Assembly: GCA_018902385.1 (NCBI GenBank)
Contig: JABSSW010000007.1
Coordinates: 885,599-949,598 of the forward strand
DNA length: 64,000 bases
Origin: Physcia stellaris
Lineage: Eukaryota; Ascomycota; Lecanoromycetes; Caliciales; Physciaceae
Reading direction: 5' to 3'
The number at the start of each line of letters is the position of its first letter. Positions within the stretch are counted from its first letter, which is position 1. Below are positions 34,346 through 45,595 of the stretch, piece by piece. The translations under genes and the position numbers were made by a program. A model generated the notes under the pieces. The model saw only the letters and a program-made list of their open reading frames with translations, searched no databases and was not told where the DNA came from.

Positions 34346-35289
34346 ACATGATAAACAACGTTTCAATTAAACGCGACGACAATTAACATGACGCAATCGA
34401 AATCGATTTGATTGTTGTGATTTGAATTTTGATTGATGAATTTATCGACGCGCTAACGTACATTTTCGTGTTTTTGAATTCATTAAATCGCATATTTGAT
34501 GTTAATTCTATTTGTTTCTGTGTTTGTTTGCGCTGAAATGTTAAAATTTGTTTGTTTTTGTTGTGACGTGCTGTTCTGTGATTTGCTTGTTGAGATTTAC
34601 GAATTTCAATATATTTTTTATAGCATCGAAATGTATGCAAACTGCGCATGTAATCAAGAACAATTCACAATATCATTTTATTGTTTGTGTTTTTGCGTCG
34701 CAATTACTGTTATTTTTGCTTTTTGAATCGTTCACGTTTTTTCAGTTTTAAAAATTGACGTGTCTGTTCTTTTGTTGAAAATTTCTCGCTCGATTTCGTT
34801 TTGAATTTGTTTGTTTTTCGACGTTTCGCAGTTTTTTCAAATTTGCGTAACTCGCGCGCATTTTCGAATTTGACAATTGCGTTTTTCGCATTTTCGAGAT
34901 GTTTCATTGACTTTCACGAGTTCTCATATGACGATGAATTTATTCATGCAATAAAATATTCAGACTGATTTTTTCTAATGCGCTTGTTTAGCATCTGCGA
35001 TATTTTTCATTTTTTTTTTTTCGTTTTTCATTAATATTGATTGCGATTTTGAATTTGCGTCGTCACGACTATATCAAAGTTCGAGTAAAAAAACATGAAA
35101 CACAGAATATATGAATTCATATTGTTTAAACAAATCAAATTCGTAAATTTGCGTATCTATTTTCTTGACAATTTCAAAAAAATTCAATTGTTTATGATCA
35201 ATTTTTTCTTGAAACGCAATGTGCGTATATTGATTTCACGTAACAACATTTTTTTTTCAAATTCAAAGTTTTTCATTATATGATTTTCA

Positions 35290-38200
35290 TTATAATATTT
35301 GACTTGCTGTTCGAAAATCGTTTTTCACAATTTCATTAAATGCGCTCGATTGCTTCGCAACGTTTTTGCTCTGTCTGTTGCAAATGCTTTTTTTTCTTTG
35401 AAAATTGTTCACAGAATCGTCGTTTAATGTCGCAACGTATTCAGACAAAAATTTTTGAAAAATTTGATCAATGTTTGAATGTTTGCTATTATTGTAAACA
35501 AATTGTGTCATAAATAGCAATTCTGATCAATTATTTTGCTTGAAATTACAATACATTCGCAAATAATGTTCGAACACAACATTTTGTTTTTTTGTTTGCT
35601 CATTTGTTTGTGAATGAAAAACAATGCTAAATTTACGTTTCGTTTTCAAATTTCAGCACAAAGTAAATCAGAAATTGCTTGTGAAAAGAAATTTTCGATT
35701 TGAAATAATGCTACGCATCGTTTCATGACGACATACGAATTTTCGTCATAGCAAGTTCGCAAGATTTATCGCGTTTAACGTTTTTGTGATTGTTATGTAC
35801 GTTGCGTATTTCGTCAATTTGTTTATCAATATTAATATTGAATCGTTAGTTTTTTCAGTATAAAAATTTCTAGCAAAAAACATATTTGTAATGAAATTCA
35901 TGATAATTGTATCAAATGATTGTTTTTCATTTGATGAAATTGCTATTATATCGTCATAAAATTTATGTCGATGAATTCGCATTCGTTGACAATTTGAACA
36001 AATGCGTACATAATTTGTTATTTTTTTAATCATGTCAAATCAAAAATATTTGCGTCGCACAACATTTTCGATTTTTGTTTGCGCAAAATGTTCAACATTT
36101 GAATCGTCATGATTCATACGAAAAATTTTTTGTTTTGTAACGAAATTTTCAAACACATAAATTGCGAAATCACGACGAAACAATTCATTTTTTTCAACAT
36201 TTCATTTCGAAAATTCGTTTTGTTTGTTTGCGTATTTTTGACGTCATTGTTTTTCAACAACAAAAGCGTTTTTTTGCTGTAATTTGAATAATCACGCAAT
36301 CATTGATTTTCGCAATTTCAAATAAAATTTTTCGATTTCATAATTTGATGAACTAAAAGTCGAAATGCGACAGTGTTTAGAATTTTGCAAGCACATTTAT
36401 CGAGAACTTTCTCATTCGAAACAATATTTCGAATATTTGTCGTAACAGTGTTACGCAATCGCGCTGTCGATGTTGCAAATTTGATTGAAACAAACACACG
36501 TTGATCGTTTTGCAAATCAGATTGATAATTTTGATTGCGAAACTTGTTTCGCAAAATAAACAAGAATTTATCGTTGTTTTTGTCGTTATCGTTCGATTTC
36601 ATAAAATCAAATTTTTTCGACGACGCGTTCGCAAAATTCAATTTGTTTTTGCGATATTTTATATTGAAATCAAACGCAATTAGTTTTTCAATTCAGCGAA
36701 TCTGTTTCGCATTGAGTCTTTTGATTGTCATAAAATATCGAAAATTGTTGTGATCAAAAATAACGCGAATGAAATGTTTGTTATTTTGCAAATAATGTTT
36801 TCAATTTTTGAAATCAAACATTATCGCATACAGTTTCTTGTCATGCGTATTTCAATTAATTTTTGTTTTTTTGAACTTGTAATTGAAAAACGCAATGAAA
36901 TGTCATTGATCGTTTTTGTTTTTTTGATTGAACATATCATTTGTTTCGCGATCAGAAACATCAGTTTTCATGCGTAATTTCGTTTTTCAATCATAATGCG
37001 TAAAAATAAAAGCAGTCGTGAATTTAATTTTGAACTCGTTGAACGCAATTTTAGTTTTTTTCGTCATAGCAAACGAAAAGCGATTTTTTTTTTTTCGCAT
37101 CACGCGTCAAATTCGTAAATAATGTTACGATTTGCGAAAATTTTTTAACAAAACGTTTATAAAATTCAACAAAATTTAGAAAAATCATGATATTTTTCGC
37201 ATTTTCGAATTCAAATCAATCGACGATTGCGTTTATACGCAAACGTTTCATTTGAATATCATTGCGCTCAACAACGAAATTTAAAAAATTGATTTTTTTT
37301 TTGTTGAATTCGCATTTTTTCAACTTGACATACAAACGATAACGTAACAACGTTTTGAACATCAAACGAACATGTTTTCAATGTTGTTGTTCATTCTCAA
37401 AATAAATCAGCACATCATTCAAATACATCACGCAAAAAACGTCAATGTATGATTTCAATGCTTCATTAACATAAGATTGAAAAGTAGCAAAAACGTTAAC
37501 AAAATCGAAAAACATAATTTGATATTCATATTGTTCATAGTGAGTACGAAAAGCAATTTTTCATTCATTTTTTTGACGAATACGAATTTTATGATACGCA
37601 TTTCGAATGTCTATCTTGATGAAATGTTTAGCATTCGCGAAACGTTTTAGCGTTTCAAACAGCAACGACAATGAATAATTGTTTTTGATCGTGATTTCGT
37701 TGAGTTTTCGATAATTCACACATAAACGCAAGCTGTCATCTGATTTTTTGACAAACAACACAGATGTTTTCGTAAATGCGTTGAAAAAACGAATTCATTT
37801 TTTCGTCAACGCGTTTTCGAAATAATTGCGTATAACAATAAATTCGTCATGCGACATATTGTATATAAATTCAAAACGCGATTTCTTGTTTGATTGCAAA
37901 TCGATAACATGCTCGATTTAATCATGCGTATTCAAATTGTTCGACAGCGTTTTGAAAAATATTTCGATTACTTTTTTGATAGATCAAAAATGTGATCGTT
38001 GCGATTCACTTGTAACGCATTACAACGAGCAACATTTCGTTTTCGATATTGATAATTCTGTGTTAAAAAAAAGCATTTGATATGACATTGCGACATAAAC
38101 ACGATCGCGATTCGCAATGACAATCATAATTAAATCAGCAAATTTTTCGCAAAACAAAAACTGATTGAAATTTGCTTGAATTTTCATAATTATCATCACG

Positions 38201-40183
38201 ATATAGTCAGCGACGATCATATCAACGAATGTCAAAATCGACAACATTCAATCATGAATATTTAAAAATCATGTCGTATTCACGCATGTCGATCGTTCAA
38301 AAATCAACATTTTGTTTTTATATGTTTTTCATTATTTCGTGTCATGATATGCACGTTTTCATGATGTTCATATATTTGAATCACACGATCGTCAACAGTT
38401 TTTACATGCTGTTTAGCAATTTTTTTGAATTCAGACAATTGCATTTGTTTGACAAAAATTTGTGATATAAAATTCGTTTCGACATCAAAATCAATCAAAC
38501 AAATAATTGTTGTATTGTCTGTTTGCGTAACAAATGTCTTGATTGATAACGTGATTATCAAAACACGAAATTTACTTCGTTTTAAATTTATTTTCAATGT
38601 TTCAACGACAAACATCAGATTCGTTTTTTTCGACGATTGATTTTGATTTTGATTGCGTTTTTTTGAATTTGCGCATAATTTTCACACACAAAATCATTTG
38701 CTATGTGATTCGATTTGTGACATGAAAAACATGTGCGTTTTTCGAATTTTGAAAATGCGAAATTGTGATTTTGATTTCGATTTTCATTTTTTTTTTCATT
38801 TTGTTGATTTTGTTGCGATTTCGAAAATTGATTTTGATTGTTTTTGAGCGTTGTCAGATTCAGCAAATCTGTTACGCGAAACTTTTTGTTTTTATTTTTG
38901 TCGTCGTCATTGTCATTTTCGTGATTTTTCTGATCATTTTCATTATTCTGTTTTGTTTTCGTAACATTGTTCGACGATTTATTTAAAATATTATCGTCGA
39001 CGAGCAATTGTTTCGCAATCAACAAATTGACGATTAATTTGAAATAAAAATCGATTTCATGATTTCGCATTTTTACACATTTGATGCGAATGAAAACATG
39101 AATTTTGATCAGCAATTTTTTTTGTCGTTTTTCGTTCGAAACGTGACGTTTCAGTTTGTTTCACAATTTAATTAAATATTGATTGAACGCAACAATGCTT
39201 TGTCGAAACAATTGCTTGATATTTTCAATAACAATAATCGTGTTCATGACACGAATCATCGAATTGTTAAGCAACGTCAACAAATAATTTTTATATTGTT
39301 TTCATGTTTGTTTTTCAGATTGAACATCAACATAATTACGTCATTGATTTTTTTTTGTCGTCATCAAGAACGACGTCGATCAGTTTGTTTTCATTTTTTC
39401 TGTTTGAAAGTTAACAGAATCGAAAGCGATATACTTTTCGCAATCACGCAATCAGCTTTTCAGATTGTTTCAATTTTCACATTTTTGCGTGTTTGAAATT
39501 TTTGATCGTGCGATTCGTTTCTTGATATGCGAGAACGAATTTTCATATTGATCATCGCTGTTGCGACGACGACGACGATTTCGATCACGTTTCGTTTTCG
39601 TCTTGATCAAGAATATTTTAAAATCATTGAGTTTTGATTCAGTTTTCAGCATTTTGATACGCATTTTCATTTGTTTAAAAATCACGTTTGAATCGACAAC
39701 AACAAACACAACGACATCGTTATTTGACGACAACGAAACAAAATCATTTTTTCGTTGTGTTTCATTTTGACTAAAATGCGTAACAAATGTTGAATTGAAA
39801 AATTGATCAACATTTGAAATCAAAAATTCGAAAATTGAAATGTGTTTAATTGAAACGTCGATATCATTAAAATCGACAAAATCATTGTTTTTCATCAGAA
39901 TTTTCGAATTGAACATCATCGAACAATTCAATAATTCGATTGATAAAAAAGAAAACATAAAAAGATTGTTTGATGAAATGATGTTTGATTGTGATGCAAT
40001 CGATACGATCGCACGATCACGAGTCTGCGAACGAGTTTCGCGACGACGAAACGCATTTGTTGAGCTGAACATTTTTAATCGAGCAATTCTTGATGTAAAG
40101 CAATTAAAACTGTAAAAATGTAAACACTGCGTGACTAAAATGTGCGAATAATAGTATAAATTGCTATGATAAATGTTAAACAC
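35290..40183 (-). pseudogene. gag-pol of G2, mutated
   Basis: Separate open stretches on the minus strand cover gag, a zinc knuckle, retropepsin (LIDFDVETNFIS where D-S-G-A is expected), RT and integrase. The protease Ser-Gly has become Phe-Asp, changes explained by C-to-T and G-to-A mutation. Frames between them are broken, so no functional polyprotein remains. CT and AG survive somewhat more often here than in C1 and G1. Confidence 0.75.
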
Positions 40184-40307
40184 ATAATAAAACTAATTGC
40201 TAAAAAAACAAAAAAAAATTCGTGAAATTTCGAGTATATAAGCACGAGATGCGACAGCTAGATTCGCAGCGTTTTAACGTTCGTTTGATCGACTTCGTTT
40301 CATTACA
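40111..40307 (-). repeat. LTR of G2 (5' LTR in the element's orientation)
   Basis: 197-bp partner of 32785-32981, followed by AATTG at 40308-40312. Confidence 0.85.
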
Positions 40308-40312
40308 AATTG

Positions 40313-41734
40313 TTTTGATTATTGTTTCGTTTATTTCGCTATTTACATGACATAAACGATTGAAACATTTTAATTATTTTGTTTTTCGAATATATTTTAA
40401 ATTTTTGCAAATCAATTATGTTGACGACGTTTCGAATAATCATTGCGATATATGCAAACAAATCAAAATTAAACGAAAATTCAATCGAAACGAAAACATC
40501 AAACGAATTTCAAAATTTTTTCACATCATACATATTGATTTTGTATTTATTTCGATATTCGATTACGAACAAAAAACGTGTTATATCACGTTTATTTGTA
40601 ATTGATGTCGAAAAATTGATGTTTATACGATCAAAAACAAAACAAAATAAATAATTCATTTTTCGATTTACATTTTCATGATTGAAAATCAATATAATGT
40701 GAAAATCAAAATCGTCAAAATTGATTATAATTTCGAATTTCGCAATATCAAATTCGATGCATTTTTGATTTTCAAAATCATTTTATTCGAATTCGTTTTT
40801 ATCGACGTTCAAAACGTAAATAAAATCGTTGAAATTTATTAACGTACAATTATAATCATGATTCAAACGACGTTATTTGATAACGACATATTTGATTTTT
40901 GTGATCGAACGTCATTTTAATCATGACATATATCAAAAACGTCGTTTTTCGATTTTTTTTTTTGACGACATAAATTTTATCGAAAAATTTATCGACATTG
41001 TTTCAAATTTTTTTAATTTACATTCATTTAAAATCATCGTTTACGTTGTCAAAAATTCGAAACACAAAAATCATTTCGAGTTTCGCGATGACAAAAACAT
41101 TTTTATTGAATACGACGACGACACGATTTATCGTGTATGAATTTCATTTTTTAACGACAACGAAATACGCAAAATCAAAAACGTCGATTTTTACGATGTC
41201 GCAATTTTCAAACAATACACGATTTTTAACGAAATCATTGCATTTGAACAAAAAAAATGTTTTATTATTTCAAACACAATTTCAAACGTTATTGTTTCGA
41301 AAATTATCATATTCAAAAATAAATCGATCATTTTTCGCAAAATCAAATTCGCATCAAAAATTTCACAAAATATATTTTCAATCATTTTTCATAAATTTAT
41401 TATCATGCGTTCAAATCGTCAAATCAAACAAATTAATTTTTTTATGAATTCATTTGTTTATTCGATTATATCAAACAATACGACAAAAATATTTAACGTT
41501 GTTATAACAAAATTATTAACAAATTGAAAATATTTTTTCGACGATTTCGTCGTTTTTTTGAATTGTATCGACGAAAATTTTATTTTCGTCGAACGTTTTT
41601 TCGAATAATATAATGATTCATGCGTTGTCAATTCAATTTTATTGTTAATTGATTTTATCGAAATTCAAAACATCATAAATTTTGAAAATTTCGTTGTTTT
41701 CAACAATATAAATGACAACGAATTCAACACATAA
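40313..41734 (+). mobile_element. Copia-like remnant C2, second piece
   Basis: The pre-integrase frame cut at 32784 continues here. The frame at 40360-40605 contains NNHCDICKQIK and HIIHIDFV, the same integrase region as in C1 at 20024. Further pieces (40877-41447) match the later integrase part and the linker to RT. The piece ends at 41734, where G3 begins. Confidence 0.75.
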
Positions 41735-41916
41735 TGTCAGAAAGTCGTCGCATGTAATTAATTGTATTGAAATTGACGAAAATATTAATTATGCAACGAT
41801 ATTAATTACATGTTGAAAAATTTTTTATTTGCGATAATCATTCGATTAATCGTTTCGATGATTCGCAAACTCGTTCAATTCGAATTTGACAAAAATTCGA
41901 AATCAAAATCATCACA
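41735..41916 (-). repeat. LTR of G3 (3' LTR in the element's orientation)
   Basis: 182-bp direct repeat of 51597-51777, preceded by CATAA. By-eye comparison of the copies shows about six transitions in CpT/ApG, three in CpA/TpG, one in CpG and none in CpC; no CC is left to mutate. Confidence 0.87.
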
Positions 41917-42249
41917 TTATTTTTTTTTTAAAATTTCGCGAAATTTCGACGAATTCGTTTCGTTGTTTTTTCACATGCATGTTGTCATAAACGATCGTTA
42001 AATGTATCAATTTAATTTCTAAATCTTTTGAGCAACGCATAGTGTTCATTTGAAAACGTCAATGTACGTGAAGCAATCATTTTAATGCGCTTTCGTTTTT
42101 TCAATGATTTCATTAAGCGACTAAAACTGATTTTCAGTAATTGCGTTCGTTCGTTTTCATTAACATTGTTCAATGTTCATTGAGTTTTTGCTATTTCGTT
42201 AATTATCTGATGAGATTCAATTTTCAAATCGTACAAAAATTGCATGTGA

Positions 42250-43296
42250 ATTCGTCTTTTCTGAATATCTGTGATGAAAATCGACTATCAAATGCGATGT
42301 TGTTTTCAAATCAATGTATGTGTATCAATCGAACGTTGTATTAAAATTATTTTGATTTGATCATTTCACTCGATATTTTAAACAGCTTTTAGTTTTTGTC
42401 GTTGAATCATTCATTTTTCTATCGATTTTGAAATTCAGAATTTCGTTTATTTTTCACAAATTTTCATTGACGTCGATCGCAACAAATGACGATTGCACGT
42501 TTTGTTGTTCAAACATCGAATTTTCATCATCGAAATGTAAAAATCAAAAATGAAATATTGAAAAACATTCTTTCATGATTTGCGACAATTTCAATTCGTA
42601 AACACAATTGTCAATCATTCGTATGATTTTGAAAAAATTCAAATTTTTATAATCGAAATTTTTGTTGAATCGCATGATTTTAATATATCGCGCATTGAAC
42701 ATGATCATGTCATTTATTTTGAATTCGAATGCAAATGTTCGATGTGCGTTAACATATTTTTTTTGTTTGATTTGAAATCATTTGAATTCGTTTTTCAAAT
42801 ATTGTTTTAATTTTTTTTGTTTAACAATGAATTTATCGACATTTTTCATTTTTCGTCGTTGCACAAATTCGTCAATTATCGAAATCGATGATTTCAAATT
42901 TGATTTAAAAATATAACTTTTAGTGATCAAAAATGATTCAATGTCACTTGATGCGTTTTTGTTGAAATTGCTTTCGAATTTCGTTATAAAAAAATAATCG
43001 TATCAGTCGTTCTGACTGAAATTGACGTAAATTCTCAAATATTGTTTGAAATTTGCATTGACGTTCTCGATCTGATCGTCTGTTTCTGAATGTCAAACGA
43101 TGAAAAATTTGAAATGAATGTCTATTCTTTCGCACAATCGTTGTCAGAAATAAAACACAAACTGAATGTCTCGATTTGATACTATTGAATTTGAATAATT
43201 CTTTTCTTTTCATACTCATTCTATGAAAATCTGTATCACGACACTGACTTTCAAAGAGTTTAATGAAATATATTTTTTTTTTGAAAAGTTTATTCA
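42250..43296 (-). pseudogene. Integrase core and chromodomain tail of G3
   Basis: On the minus strand the integrase core resumes right after the nested insertion. It has a KKKYISLNSL-like start, a second catalytic Asp in NSIVSNRD and a HSETDDQIENVNA stretch that carries the usual Glu. TGA stands at complement 43210-43212 and 43216-43218, where the family has W-x-W, and again near 43020. A chromodomain-like segment (INEILNFKID) follows near 42440. It is broken by stops and frame changes. Confidence 0.7.
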
Positions 43297-45595
43297 TAGA
43301 ACACTTTCTATAAAAAAAAGTTCGTTTTTTCTTATCAAGAAGTTTTTTCCCGATCGGAACATCAGTCGTAGAAATTCAAGAACATCAACTTTCATTGCAT
43401 TCTCATTCACAATCAATCATTATGCACACAGACTCATGAAATCATCAAATTGTAAAATTAACTCAGCGCATTTCAACGCATCAACAATCATTAAAAACGA
43501 ATATATATCAAGAATGTTGTGAGATTCAGAAATATCGAGATTTTCGAGCTCGTCAAGCTTGCTCGCAAATCAGAGTCTGATTTCGACTCATTTCAAAATC
43601 TTTTGTTAAATTCGATGTTTTCATCAATATTTAATTCAGATTTTCAAAGAGAAAAACGATCATTGCTCATTGAATTTAGCACGAACATCAAAACAATTTG
43701 AATTCATACAATTGCTGTGCAGTTTGCACATCAATCATCAATCACATGAAATTTTGATTTGTTGACATTCAATTATAGAACAGATTAAACGCATTTCAAT
43801 GAATCAAAAATAACGAAAATCGATTCATTGACGCAAAAGTTATGATCGATGTAAATTATATGTTTTGTTGAAAAACTTGTCGAATGATCGAAATCTCGCA
43901 GAATCTCATTTGTTTATTTATCTATTTATCTATTTACTTATTTATCAACTTGCTCATCTGCACGTTCGTTATGAAAGATTTTCTCGATTTTGATCTGTGT
44001 ATCAATGTCTTTTCACGAGAACAAGTTTTTAGACGCGCGAAAAAGCGAAAAATGCGTCACAAACAACAATCGGATTCTCGCTTTCGATTTACTTTTTACT
44101 CTTTCTTTTTCTTTTCTTTTTCTTCTTTTTTTTTTTCTATCGACGATTGAAATCATCTGCTCGAAAAATGAATGTTTCAATCAACAAACAATTTTTTATC
44201 GAACATAATGTCGAACAGTACATCGACAATCTGTTCGATTTCGTCAAAAATATACTTTACTCAACTCGACGTTTCATTTTCGATGTTTTTTCATTGAATG
44301 AAAAATTAAGAAATCGATCGAAACGATTGATTGAACACGTTCAGATTGAAATTAGACTTGCAAAAACTGCATGATTAATTCATACAATTCTTGATGTTTT
44401 CGAATTCATGAATTTCGATCGAATTCTCAAAACTCGATACAACATCATTAAAAAAAATTTACTCAAAGTCATCGTCAATTCAAAACGTTGCGATGAGTTT
44501 TACAGACAAACTTTTCACGATGTCGACGACGAGAAAATTGAAATTGCAATTCGTTTTCAAATCGAATATCATCGAGCGACTATTGAAGTCGAATCAGAAA
44601 ACAACAAAAAAATGCAAAATGATTCGAATTGAATATTTCTAAAACGTTTCAAGAAACGCAAAAAATGAATCATGATCGACTTTCTCAGAAAATCATTCGT
44701 GTATGAATCGAAATTATTGAAGACGTCTTCAGTCAATTCGACTTTTCTGAACAGAATACGTTCGTATTTGATCAATATCAACGTTTTTCGTTTTCGTCTT
44801 CAGCGAAAACAGTTAAATAATCTCAACTTATCAGCGTTGTTGAAAATCTGCGAGAAAAAAAATCATATTGCAATTTTCAAAAGTCAACATAAATACATAG
44901 AATCGAAAATGATCGATATTAAAGCTAATTCAAATTAAAACTCTATCGCGTTATATTCAATCGAAAATCATGATATGTTTCGAAGATGTGCTCAAATGAC
45001 TGCAATTTCTGCAATTCAAACTTCATGTTTGACATTGAGACTTTTCAAGTTACTTCAGATTTGCGACATTTTTTCTCGATCTGACTAACTCAAAATCTAT
45101 TTGACGATCAATCATCAAAAATGTAGTTTGTCGTTGCAGTTGATTTGCAGCTTGCACATCAATCAGCAATCAAATATGATTTTCACTTATTTGATCAAAA
45201 ATGTAAATCAAAATAAGCGCATTTCAACGTTGCAAAAATAACAAAAATCGATTCATTATCGCAATAGTTTTGAAATTTGAAAAATCATGTTAAAAATGTG
45301 TTTGTAAAACAATTTCTCAACAACGTTTGCAAAGCAATTATGCGATATTCATTATAATTCAATGCGCACTCGTTCGATTTTTGATGTTTTTGATTTTTTG
45401 AATAATGTTCATTTCGTATTTCAAAACGAGTCTTCGAATGTATAGTTTACTTACTGAATTAAAATGCTATTAAAATGCGAAATCGATAAGATCGCAAAAC
45501 GAATGCGAAACGATTTCGCAATCTTATCAGATCTGACTCTAACTCTGAAAAATCTCGACAAAGTTTTTTTTAAAAAAACTTCCGAATCTACTTGT
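43297..45595. mobile_element. 2.3-kb insertion in the integrase of G3, larger relative of the 26.7-kb insertion
   Basis: The G3 integrase frame breaks after IIIIT (about 45596) and resumes at about 43296. On the minus strand the insert begins ACAAGTAGATTCGGAAG plus a T7A8 palindrome and ends TTATAGAAAGTGTTCTA, matching both ends of the 301-bp insertion in G1. It retains CC, GG and many AG/CT dinucleotides (for example TTCCCGATCGGAAC near 43347), so it is younger than G3. It carries an unrecognised frame on the plus strand and a TCTA/TTTA simple repeat near 43915. It could be the longer member of an undescribed element family. Confidence 0.6.
44408..44938 (+). pseudogene. Unrecognised ORF in the 2.3-kb insertion
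   Basis: One plus-strand frame is open over 44408-44632 and again over 44672-44938, separated only by two TGA codons. If these were Trp, the frame would run for about 177 codons. The translation is basic and mixed (for example NSKRCDEFYRQTFHDVDDEK) and matches no transposase, RT or other domain I know. Its codon character is better than that of other frames here, but coding is not proven. Confidence 0.35.

Larger units (their letters stand above)
32785..40307 (-). mobile_element. Ty3/Gypsy-like retrotransposon G2 (mutated), inserted in C2
   Basis: LTRs of 197 bp lie at 32785-32981 and 40111-40307, palindromic at the tips (TGTAA...TTACA). A perfect duplication AATTG flanks them (32780-32784 and 40308-40312). 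On the minus strand the order is gag (40183-39470, then 39115-38615 with a CFSCHKSNH zinc knuckle), retropepsin (38615-38304), RT (37761-37561, with RLCVNYRKLNEITIKN), integrase zinc part (36033-35746, CSNCQ) and a later integrase part (35520-35290, AYNNSKHS-like). About 2.3 kb of non-coding, low-complexity DNA lies between the integrase and the left LTR. Confidence 0.85.

Noticed and set aside
33992-34382. Overlapping long frames on both strands in the G2 tail
   Set aside because: They come from a low-complexity GTTTGCG/GATTTTG tract that is open in several frames at once, so they are not credible proteins.
43884-44374. Plus-strand frames with hydrophobic or Ser/Phe-rich N-termini inside the G3 insertion
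   Set aside because: They follow TCTA/TTTA and TTTTC simple repeats and do not share a continuous frame with the better candidate at 44408-44938.
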